Assembly (NCBI GenBank): GCA_049698695.1
Contig: JBAVYH010000057.1
Location: 69,021-133,020, forward strand
Length of the DNA: 64,000 nucleotides
Source of the DNA: Bog-375 sp049698695
GTDB taxonomy: Bacteria; Acidobacteriota; Terriglobia; Bryobacterales; Bryobacteraceae
Direction: 5' to 3'
This document shows, one piece after another, positions 9,159 to 16,683 of this stretch (the first letter of the stretch is position 1; every line of letters begins with the position of its first letter). The position numbers and the translations under genes are program-made. The notes under the pieces were generated by a model, which saw nothing but the letters and a program-made list of their open reading frames with translations, was not told the DNA's origin and searched no databases.

Positions 9159-10490
9159 TCACGCCGGCAGGCGCAGGCGCGCAATGCAGCCGCTGGCGCC
9201 TTCACGGTTCTCGAGCGCCAGTTCGCCGCCGTGCGCTTCGGTGATCTGCCGGCTGAGCACCAGGCCGATTCCCGATCCGCCGGGCTTGGTGGTGAAGAAC
9301 GGTACGAACAGGTTCGCCGTGCCGGCCAGACCCGGGCCGTCGTCTTCCACCCAAATCTCCACCATGGCTCCGTCTTTTTTCCAGCCGGCGCGCACGCCGC
9401 CGCCGGTGGAGAGGGCGGCATCGGCGGCGTTGCGCAACAGGTTGATCAGCACCTGTTCCAGTTGGTCGGGATCGCCATGAATGCTGACGGCGGGACCTCC
9501 CTTCACATCTACCGGGAGGCGGGTTTCCAGGCTGACCGCGCGCAGCAGGCAATCGCCGGCCACCAGCGGCTGCAATTGCGGACGCGGCAATTTGGCGAGC
9601 CGCGCGTAGGCGCTGATGAATCGCGTCAGGCTATCCGAGCGGGAGTGGATCACACCCAGGCCCCGCGTCACGTCGTCGCGCCAGTCGGCTGGGAGAGGAT
9701 CGTGCGCCAGTATGCTTTCCAGGCTGCCGGCGATCGATTTGATGGGCGTGAGCGAATTGTTCAGCTCATGTCCGAGCACGCGGACCAGTCGCTGCCAGGC
9801 CTGCAATTCCTGCTCGCGCAGCGCTTCGGTGAGATCGGAGATGACCACCAACTCGAGCGGCAGCCCGCGCTCGCGGATGCGTGTGCGGCGCATTCCCCAG
9901 CGCCCGGCGCGGCCGGGGAAGGCGGCCTGCAACATGGCCTGCGCCGGCCCATCGAGACACTGATCGAGCTGCAACGCGGCCGCGGTCTGGCCCAGCAGCC
10001 GTTCGGTGGGCGCATCCAGCAGGCGCTCGCCGGCGCGATTCACCAGGCGCAGGCGGCGGTGTTCGTCGAAAGCGAAAATGGCGACATCGATTTCCCGCAT
10101 TACCGTGCGCAGCAGCGTGGTGGCTTCCATCGCGCCCAGCCGCTGCTCGCGCAAGGTGACGCCGAGGGTATTGATCTCGCGCATCACCTCGCCCAGCGCG
10201 TCGTTCGGCCGGGGCGCGCGGCCGCGCACGGAAAAGTCGCCTTCGCGCAACGCGCCCAGCAGGTTGGCGAGCGTCTGCATGGGGAATACCACGCGCTCGC
10301 GCAAGGCCGCTGCGAAGCCCAGCCAGCCGCCCACGATCACCACCGTCAAGGTCCACTCGGTGCGCGGCTGATAGCCGCCGCTCCACAGCAGAGCCAACGC
10401 GCAGGCCGACGCCGGCAGGGCCGCCAGCACGGCCAGCATCATGATGTGGCCTTCGTAGCTGAGTCGGGAACGTTTATCGGAACGCGGCAT
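9159..10490 (-). CDS. NtrY-like sensor histidine kinase
   Basis: The 443-residue protein has two membrane helices (about 18-37 and 46-62), a HAMP-like linker, a PAS-like segment (VAIFAFDEHRRLRLVNRAGE, about 135-155), the phospho-acceptor box LGHELNNSLTPIKS (His241), and an ATPase domain with LINLLRNAADAA (N box), VEDDGPGL (G1) and GGSGIGLVLSRQI (G2). The arrangement resembles NtrY. The sensed signal is unknown; the periplasmic loop is very short, so sensing may be cytoplasmic or intramembrane. The regulator gene lies 26 bases upstream, so the two form an operon with the regulator translated first. Confidence 0.92.
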   Translation of the reverse strand: MPRSDKRSRLSYEGHIMMLAVLAALPASACALALLWSGGYQPRTEWTLTVVIVGGWLGFAAALRERVVFPMQTLANLLGALREGDFSVRGRAPRPNDALGEVMREINTLGVTLREQRLGAMEATTLLRTVMREIDVAIFAFDEHRRLRLVNRAGERLLDAPTERLLGQTAAALQLDQCLDGPAQAMLQAAFPGRAGRWGMRRTRIRERGLPLELVVISDLTEALREQELQAWQRLVRVLGHELNNSLTPIKSIAGSLESILAHDPLPADWRDDVTRGLGVIHSRSDSLTRFISAYARLAKLPRPQLQPLVAGDCLLRAVSLETRLPVDVKGGPAVSIHGDPDQLEQVLINLLRNAADAALSTGGGVRAGWKKDGAMVEIWVEDDGPGLAGTANLFVPFFTTKPGGSGIGLVLSRQITEAHGGELALENREGASGCIARLRLPA

Positions 10491-10516
10491 GGGCGGTGGG
10501 AAGCGTGACGCGGGCT

Positions 10517-11887
10517 TCAGAGCCCGTAGCGCTGCAGCCTCCGGTAGAGGGCGCTGCGGCTGAGGCCGAGCGCGTTGGCGGCGTGGCTCACATTGCCGTT
10601 GAAGCGGGCCAACGCTTTCTTGATGAGCAGGGCTTCCACGTCTTCCAGGCTCATTTCCTCCAGGCGCAGGGAAGCGTCGCGGCTGCCGCGCAAGCCGAGG
10701 TCGACGGCTCGAATGGTCTCGCCTTCCGCCATGAGCACGGCGCGCTCCACGGCGTGATCCAGCTCGCGCACGTTGCCCGGCCAGGTGTGAGCCAGCAGGG
10801 CTTTCATCGCCCCTTCGTCGAAGAGGTTGATGGCTTTGCGGTAGTGCCCGGCGTGCTGCCGCAGAAAATGGGCGGCCAGTGTGGGGATGTCCTCGCGGCG
10901 GTCGCGCAAGGGCGGCAGGCGGATTTCGATGGTGTTGAGGCGGAACAGCAGGTCCTGGCGGAAGCGGCCTTCCTCCACCGCGGCGTGCAGGTCGGCGTTA
11001 GTGGCGGAGAAGACGCGCACGTCAACGCGCCGGCTCTTGGAGGATCCCACTCGCTCGAACTCGCCGGTCTCGAGGGTGCGCAGCAGCTTGCCTTGCAGGG
11101 CCTGCGAAATGTTGGCGATCTCATCCAGAAACAGCGTGCCGCCGTCGGCCATTTCAAAACGGCCGACACGGTCGGTCTTGGCATCGGTGAAGGCGCCCTT
11201 GACGTGGCCAAACAGCTCGCTTTCGAATATGCCTTCCGCCAAGCCGCCGGTATTGACGGTCAACAGCGGGTGCGTGGAGCGAAGCGAGGCTGAATGCAGG
11301 GTCTGCGCCACCAGCCCCTTGCCGGTGCCGTTTTCTCCGGTGATGAGCACGTTGGCGTCCGACGGCCCGACGCGCGAAATCACGTCCAGCACCGGGCGCA
11401 TGGCGGCCGATTGGGCGATCAATTGGGGAAAGCGCTCGGCGCGCAGGGCGCGGTTTTCTTCCTCCAGCCGCTGCCCTTTGCGGAGAGCGCGGCCGAGCTC
11501 GATCTGCGTTTTGAGGATGGCGGAGAGGCGCGCATTGTCCCAGGGCTTTTGGATGAAGTCGCGGGCGCCGCGGCGCATGGCTTCCACCGCCAGCTCCACC
11601 GATCCCCAGGCCGTCATCACGATCACCGGCAGCGCGGCATCGAGAGCCAGAATGCGCTCCAGCAGCTCGAGCCCCTCTTGGCCCGAGGTCGTGTCGCGGG
11701 TGTAATTCAGGTCCATCAGCACGGCGTCGAAATCGCGCGCCTGCACGGCATCGAGGGCGGCGGCGGGAGCGGTGACAGCCTCCGCCGCGTAGCCTTCGGC
11801 TTTGATCAACAAGCGGAGGGCTTCCAGCACGTCCGCCTGATCGTCGGCGATCAGGATCGATGGCCTGCGGTCTTCGTCGGCTTTCAT
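10517..11887 (-). CDS. Sigma-54-dependent response regulator (NtrX/NtrC type)
   Basis: The 456-residue protein has a receiver domain with acidic pocket IADDQADV and acceptor Asp59 (VLMDLNY), then a sigma-54 AAA+ domain with Walker A TGENGTGKG (about 182-190) and the sigma-54 contact loop GAFTDA. A switch/Walker B strand (GGTLFLDEIANI) and the R-finger region follow. A Fis-type helix-turn-helix ends the protein (GNVSHAANALGLSRSALYRR). It should activate sigma-54 promoters after phosphorylation by the kinase encoded directly downstream. No sigma-54 -24/-12 site was convincingly found nearby, so targets are unknown. Confidence 0.93.
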   Translation of the reverse strand: MKADEDRRPSILIADDQADVLEALRLLIKAEGYAAEAVTAPAAALDAVQARDFDAVLMDLNYTRDTTSGQEGLELLERILALDAALPVIVMTAWGSVELAVEAMRRGARDFIQKPWDNARLSAILKTQIELGRALRKGQRLEEENRALRAERFPQLIAQSAAMRPVLDVISRVGPSDANVLITGENGTGKGLVAQTLHSASLRSTHPLLTVNTGGLAEGIFESELFGHVKGAFTDAKTDRVGRFEMADGGTLFLDEIANISQALQGKLLRTLETGEFERVGSSKSRRVDVRVFSATNADLHAAVEEGRFRQDLLFRLNTIEIRLPPLRDRREDIPTLAAHFLRQHAGHYRKAINLFDEGAMKALLAHTWPGNVRELDHAVERAVLMAEGETIRAVDLGLRGSRDASLRLEEMSLEDVEALLIKKALARFNGNVSHAANALGLSRSALYRRLQRYGL

Positions 11888-12025
11888 TCCATTCTATTGA
11901 TAGCGCAAAGCTAACGCCCCAGGTGAAAGGCACGCCAAGGCCCACTCGGGGGACGTGTGAATACGGGCGTGCGAACCATCACCTGGAGCCTGCGTGTGTC
12001 CGTTTACGGGACGAAGCGGACAGAT

Positions 12026-12047
12026 GGGCTTGCTTTTAAGCACGCCC
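12026..12047 (-). terminator. Possible hairpin terminator after polA
   Basis: GGGC-TTGCTT pairs with AAGCA-CGCCC around a short loop in the gap between the polA stop and the regulator start. No clear run of T follows on the minus strand, so termination is uncertain. Confidence 0.3.
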
Positions 12048-12051
12048 CACC

Positions 12052-14637
12052 CTACTTCGCATCGCGCCAATTGTCACCCACGCCGATATCGACCACCAGC
12101 GGGACCGCCAGCTCGCGGACGCCCTCCATCTCGCGTTTGGCCAGCTTCGAAACGGCCTCCACTTCTTCGGGCGGGCATTCGAAGACCAGCTCATCGTGCA
12201 CTTGCAGCAGCATGGCGGATCGGTAGCCGCCCGATTCGAGCCCGGCCTGGACGCGGACCATGGCTAGCTTGATGAGGTCTGCGGCGGTGCCTTGCAGCGG
12301 CGAATTGACGGCCGTGCGCTCGGCGAAGCCGCGGGCGTTGGGGTTGCGGCTGGTCATATCGGGGATGGGCCGCTCGCGGCCAAACAGCGTGCGCGTGACG
12401 CCGGACTGGCGGACCGCTGCGATGGTCTCGTCGCGGAAGCGGCGCACGCCGGCGTAGCGCTCGAAGTAGCCGCGAATATAGCGTTCCGCTTCGGCACGCG
12501 AGATGCCCAACTGCGCTGCCAGGCCGAAGGCGCTAATGCCGTATACGATGCCGAAGTTGACGGCCTTGGCGTCGCGGCGAGCCTCCGGGGTGACCATCAG
12601 CGGCGGCACGCCCATCACTTCGGCCGCGGTGCGCGTGTGAATATCCTCGCCGTCGCGGAAGGACTGAACCAGCAGCGGGTCGCCCGAAAGATGGGCCAGC
12701 AGCCGCAGCTCGATTTGCGAGTAATCCGCCGTGACCAGCTTCCAGCCAGGGCGGGGCACGAAGGCAGCGCGGATTTCGCGGCCGAGTTCGGTGCGGACGG
12801 GGATGTTCTGCAGGTTGGGATTGGAGGATGAGAGGCGGCCAGTAGCTGCGCCGGCCTGATTAAAGCTAGTGTGCAAACGGCCGGTGTGGGGATCCACCAG
12901 CAGCGGGAGCGCATCCACATATGTGCCTTTGAGCTTGGTGAGCTGCCGGTATTCCAGCACCAGGCGCACGATTTCGTGCTCGGGCGCCAGTGTTTCCAGT
13001 ACGTCAGCAGCGGTGGAGACAGTCTTGCCTTTGCCGTATTTCACCGGCGCCGGCAGGTTCAAATCCTCGAACAAGACCCGGCCCAACTGCTGCGGCGAGC
13101 TGATGTTGAACGGCTTGCCGGCGAGCGTGTGAATGCGCTCGGTAACCCGCGCAATCTCGCCTTCCATCATGGTGGAGAGGCGTTGCAATTCGGTCCGGTC
13201 GATCAACACGCCATTGCGTTCCATCCGCGCCAGCACGCGCGCCAGCGGCAATTCGATGGTGGAGTACAATTCGCGCAAGCCGCGCGCAGCGATGGCCGGC
13301 TCCAGTTGGAGGTTGAGCTCGACAATGATATCGGCGTGCTGTTCGGGTGCGGCGCCGAGCTTGAGATCGAGCCGGCGGCGCGCCAGTTCTTCCAGTGAAC
13401 AGCCTGCCGGATCGGCATCCAGAAGGAACGCGTAAAGCATGACGTCGTGCTCGAAGCCCGCAGCCGCGATTCCCATTTTTTCCAGCGCTAGCAGCGCCGA
13501 TTTCACATCGCAGGCTATTTTGGGAGCGCCTGCGTCTTCGAGCCATGGCTTGAGCGCCGCGACCAGGCCACCGCCCGCCGCACGCGCCTCGCACTGCTTA
13601 CATGCCAGGCCGATGGTGTAGAGCGCCAGCTCCCCCTCGCCGGATCCGGCGATGGCTACCGCGACGGGCGCGCCCCGCGGCACTTGGGCGAGCCACGCGC
13701 GCAGTTCGGCGGCATCGGCGAAGGCGGCGTAGTCGTGCACGCGCGTGTCTTCCGCCGGTCCCAGCTCCTTGAGCAGACTGTGAAACTCCATTTCCTTGTA
13801 GACTGCCTTCAGCGCCGCCGGATCGGCGGCTTGCGTGGCGACGGATTCGAGCGAAAACTCGATTGGCACATCGGTCGCAATGGTCGCCAGGCGCTTGCTC
13901 ATCCGGATGCGGTCTACGTTGTTCTGCAAGCTCTCGCGGTAGGCTTTACGCTGCACCTCGGCGGCATGCGCCATGGCCGCCTCTACCGAGCCGAACTGCG
14001 CGATCAGGTCGCGCGCGCCTTTGTCGCCGATTCCAGGAGCGCCGGGGATGTTGTCGACCGCGTCGCCCTTGAGCGCCAGCAGATCGGCCACCTGCGCCGG
14101 CTCGACGCCGAGGAACTCCTTCACTTTCGCCGGGTCGTACCACTCGTCGTCCTTGGCGGGGTTGAGCATGGAGACGCGGTCGGTGACCAGTTGCATCATG
14201 TCCTTGTCGCTGGAGACGATCACCACTTCCACGCCCGCGGCTTCGGCGCGCCGCGCGATGGCGCCAATCACGTCGTCGGCTTCATATCCCGGGTATTCGA
14301 TCACGGGGATGCGCATGGCTTCGAGCAGGCGGCGCACGTGGGGGATTTGCTCCAACAGGTCGGGAGGCGTTTCCGCGCGGTTGGCCTTGTAGTCGGCAAA
14401 CTCTTCGAGGCGGTGGGTCGGCTCGGTGCTCTCGAACACGGCGACAATGTGCGAGGGCTGGTATTCCCGCGTCAGCTTGCGCAGCATGTTGTTGAAGATG
14501 TAGACGGCTTCCGTGGAAAGGCCGGTGGAGGTGCGCATGGGAGGGGCGCCGCTGCGGGCGCGGGCGTGGTAGGCGCGAAAGATGAAGCCGAACGAGTCGA
14601 TAAGGAAAAGCCGCTGGCTGGACACTTGGCCCATCAT
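12052..14637 (-). CDS. polA: DNA polymerase I
   Basis: The start is placed at 14637, giving 861 residues and an N-terminus MMGQVSSQRLFLIDSFGFIF like other PolI proteins. The frame is open further upstream, but that stretch is Ala/Arg-rich and covers a dispersed repeat. The 5' nuclease domain shows YPGYEADDVIGAIA and VSSDKDMMQLV. In the middle 3'-5' exonuclease region the usual DTE motif is missing (PVAVAIAGSGEGELALY instead), so proofreading is probably lost. The polymerase domain has motif A VTADYSQIELRLLAH, the O-helix RRDAKAVNFGIVYGIS and motif C LLQVHDELVFE. Its role is Okazaki fragment processing and repair synthesis. It is divergent from lpxC. Confidence 0.96.
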   Translation of the reverse strand: MMGQVSSQRLFLIDSFGFIFRAYHARARSGAPPMRTSTGLSTEAVYIFNNMLRKLTREYQPSHIVAVFESTEPTHRLEEFADYKANRAETPPDLLEQIPHVRRLLEAMRIPVIEYPGYEADDVIGAIARRAEAAGVEVVIVSSDKDMMQLVTDRVSMLNPAKDDEWYDPAKVKEFLGVEPAQVADLLALKGDAVDNIPGAPGIGDKGARDLIAQFGSVEAAMAHAAEVQRKAYRESLQNNVDRIRMSKRLATIATDVPIEFSLESVATQAADPAALKAVYKEMEFHSLLKELGPAEDTRVHDYAAFADAAELRAWLAQVPRGAPVAVAIAGSGEGELALYTIGLACKQCEARAAGGGLVAALKPWLEDAGAPKIACDVKSALLALEKMGIAAAGFEHDVMLYAFLLDADPAGCSLEELARRRLDLKLGAAPEQHADIIVELNLQLEPAIAARGLRELYSTIELPLARVLARMERNGVLIDRTELQRLSTMMEGEIARVTERIHTLAGKPFNISSPQQLGRVLFEDLNLPAPVKYGKGKTVSTAADVLETLAPEHEIVRLVLEYRQLTKLKGTYVDALPLLVDPHTGRLHTSFNQAGAATGRLSSSNPNLQNIPVRTELGREIRAAFVPRPGWKLVTADYSQIELRLLAHLSGDPLLVQSFRDGEDIHTRTAAEVMGVPPLMVTPEARRDAKAVNFGIVYGISAFGLAAQLGISRAEAERYIRGYFERYAGVRRFRDETIAAVRQSGVTRTLFGRERPIPDMTSRNPNARGFAERTAVNSPLQGTAADLIKLAMVRVQAGLESGGYRSAMLLQVHDELVFECPPEEVEAVSKLAKREMEGVRELAVPLVVDIGVGDNWRDAK

Positions 14638-14661
14638 ACTATCTGGACTCCGGAGCGTGGC

Positions 14662-14745
14662 GCACGCAGTCCTGCGTGCAGCGTCAGCAGTCGTGCCGAC
14701 GTTTCTTCCCGCCGCACTACGAAGAAATGTCGAAATGAATCTCGA
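14662..14745. repeat. Composite palindromic repeat upstream of polA
   Basis: It contains the perfect hairpin GCACGCAGTCCTGCGTGC (14662-14679) and, about 50 bases away, the near-palindrome GTCGAAATGAATCTCGAC. The same pair, closer together, is found at 29091-29127 before galT's end. It overlaps the spurious N-terminal extension of polA. Confidence 0.6.
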
Positions 14746-14854
14746 CACATCTGGCTTGACAGCTTGCGTCACGGGTGGGGCGGCGGGGCGTTTGTGCCAC
14801 AAGCCGACGGCAAAGTGTTGCGAGTTTACCACGCTATAGTCTGGTAATATCTTT

Positions 14855-14860
14855 TATAAT
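14855..14860 (+). promoter_or_regulatory. Possible -10 element for lpxC
   Basis: A consensus TATAAT lies in the AT-rich gap between polA and lpxC, 65 bases before the lpxC start. A good -35 is not visible at the right spacing, so this is tentative. Confidence 0.35.
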
Positions 14861-14924
14861 CAATCACATATGATTCGGATTTCGGCGTGCTACGTTAGAC
14901 GTACTATGGCAGAAAGGGCGTGCC

Positions 14925-15812
14925 TTGCGGTTTGAGACAACGATTCGCGGTCCGGTAGAAGCATCGGGAGTGGGGTTGCACAGCGGCGTCGCGGTGCACA
15001 TCCGGGTAGTGCCGGCGCCTGCCGGAACGGGGATCGTTTTTCTGCGCACGGACCTGGAGAATTTCGCCATCCCGGCCAGTTGGCGGCACGTCGCGCGCGT
15101 CAGCTATGCCACCAGCCTGATGCGGCAGGGCGTTCTCATCTCCACCACGGAACACCTGTTGAGCGTGTTCTACGCCATGGGGATCGACAACGCCTACGTG
15201 GAGATCGACAACCTGGAGGTGCCGATCCTGGATGGCAGCGGGTTGCCGTTCGTGCGACTGATCGAGCAGGCGGGAATCCGGCATTTTCGCCGCCGGCGCC
15301 GGTACCTGCGGATCCGCCGGCCGATTTCGGTGGAAGACAAGGGAAAGCGGATCAGCATCCTGCCCGCCGACAGCTTTCGCCTGACTTGCGACACCAGCTA
15401 TCCGGCGCCGGTGGGCCGGCAATCGCTGGAACTGGAAGTGACGCCGGCGCGCTTCGCTTCCGAGTTGGCGTTCGCGCGCACCTTCGGATGGGAAGCGGAC
15501 CTAGCGCAGATGCGGGACATGGGCCTGATTCGCGGGGCGTCGCTCGATAACGCGGTGTGCTTCTCGAGCGGCGGCGTGATGAACCAGGAGGGGCTGCGCG
15601 CCGCGGACGAGTGTTGCCGCCACAAAGCGCTCGATCTGATTGGCGACCTGGCGCTGCTGGGCAAGCCGCTGCTGGGCCACGTGATTGCCGAGCGCGCCGG
15701 TCACGCCATGCACGCCGCGCTGGTGGCGCGCATCATGTCGGACCCCACGGTTTACGAGATGCTCACCTTCGACCAGTTAGCTTCGCGCGTGGCGCAGGCG
15801 CTGGTGCGATAG
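14925..15812 (+). CDS. lpxC: UDP-3-O-acyl-N-acetylglucosamine deacetylase
   Basis: The 295-residue protein matches LpxC along its length: start region RFETTIRGPVEASGVGLHSG, the zinc ligand in ISTTEHLLS (His77, with catalytic Glu76), FARTFGW, GASLDNAV, and HKALDLIGD (His233 and Asp237 as the remaining zinc ligands). A later His in AERAGHAMH (His260) fits the general acid. It catalyses the committed step of lipid A synthesis in the cytoplasm, which implies an LPS outer membrane. The start is TTG; the nearest upstream ATG (14906) is out of frame. Its gap with divergent polA probably holds both promoters. Confidence 0.95.
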   Translation: MRFETTIRGPVEASGVGLHSGVAVHIRVVPAPAGTGIVFLRTDLENFAIPASWRHVARVSYATSLMRQGVLISTTEHLLSVFYAMGIDNAYVEIDNLEVPILDGSGLPFVRLIEQAGIRHFRRRRRYLRIRRPISVEDKGKRISILPADSFRLTCDTSYPAPVGRQSLELEVTPARFASELAFARTFGWEADLAQMRDMGLIRGASLDNAVCFSSGGVMNQEGLRAADECCRHKALDLIGDLALLGKPLLGHVIAERAGHAMHAALVARIMSDPTVYEMLTFDQLASRVAQALVR

Positions 15813-15832
15813 GGGCCGGGCACGGCAGCGCT

Positions 15833-15905
15833 GGCGGTCTTGCCGCCGGTGCTTGGTGTTTCAGGATCGCAAGCCAAGAAAAACACTGGCGGCAAAGACC
15901 GCCGG
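15833..15905. repeat. Inverted pair of dispersed repeat, family B
   Basis: GGCGGTCTTGCCGCCGGTG (from 15833) is followed, in inverted orientation, by GGCGGCAAAGACCGCCGG (15888-15905), each next to a CTTGG/CCAAG arm. A third copy is at 47505-47534. The pair can fold into a long hairpin downstream of lpxC and might also act as its terminator. Confidence 0.7.
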
Positions 15906-16020
15906 CGCCACGAAGAACGAAGAACGAATAATCGCAACCTTTCGCCGCGGCCCGGGTTGGAGTAAGCTGAGAGTCACGGGCTGCCCGCGTCCCCCGGGTC
16001 CGTTCCAATAAGGAGTCTGT

Positions 16021-16602
16021 ATGAAATATCACTCGATGGGGACCAGCGTGCTGTTGGCCCTTCTCATTTCCGCCGGCCTGGCCACGGCGCAGACCACCAC
16101 CACTCCAACCTACGAATCCGCCGTAACCACGGGCATGGTTGGCTTCATGCCCTCCACGCAGACGGCGCAGTTAAATGTGCTCAACACGGGCGGCGCTATC
16201 TCCGTCGTCACAGCCACTGCGACCGGCGCAACCAATCCGGTCGCCGCCTGCCCGGTGGAACTTGAGATTCTCGACGGGCAGAACAACGTGCTGAAATCGC
16301 TGCAGGTGAGCAATGTGGCAGCGGGCACGGAGGCATCGCTGACTTTCAAGCTCAGCGATTTGCCCGCCGGCACGGTCGTCTTTCGCCTCGATATCCGCGG
16401 CGTGGTGAAAAGCAATCCGATCGTCACGGGGCCGATCCCTGCCACGAGCGGGACAATGACGCCAATCTTCCCATTTTCGAGCTGCTCCTTGATGCCGACG
16501 CTCGAGTTGTTTGACACGACGACCGGAATAACACAGACCCTTACCAGCGACACGCGTCCCTTCGGAGTGCCGGTGGCTTTTCCGCTGACAACCAAGAACT
16601 GA
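16021..16602 (+). CDS. Secreted protein of unknown function
   Basis: The 193-residue product has a clear signal peptide (SVLLALLISAGLATAQ). The mature part is Thr/Ala/Val-rich and predicted beta: MPSTQTAQLNVLNTGG, then CPVELEILDGQNNVLKSL, and DLPAGTVVFRLDIRG. There are two Cys in the mature part (ACPVE and SSCSL), possibly a disulfide. The pattern resembles short fibronectin-like extracellular proteins found in acidobacteria, but I do not recognise a named family. An AAGGAG ribosome binding site lies just before the ATG. It converges on the GH3 gene. Confidence 0.75.
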   Translation: MKYHSMGTSVLLALLISAGLATAQTTTTPTYESAVTTGMVGFMPSTQTAQLNVLNTGGAISVVTATATGATNPVAACPVELEILDGQNNVLKSLQVSNVAAGTEASLTFKLSDLPAGTVVFRLDIRGVVKSNPIVTGPIPATSGTMTPIFPFSSCSLMPTLELFDTTTGITQTLTSDTRPFGVPVAFPLTTKN

Positions 16603-16683
16603 GCGGCGGCAAGGGTTGGGCAGGCCATCGCTTGCTGTGGCCTGCCGGTGCCGGCGGAAGGCGACAAAAGCCGATTGCCGGTC

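Noticed and set aside
9100..9165. Short plus-strand reading DSITILKDKRIIVH as a gene remnant
   Set aside because: Too short, with no flanking family sequence.
14638..14832. Longer polA start at 14832
   Set aside because: The extra 65 residues are Ala/Arg-rich, unlike PolI, and overlie a dispersed repeat; MMGQVSSQRLFLID at 14637 matches known N-termini.
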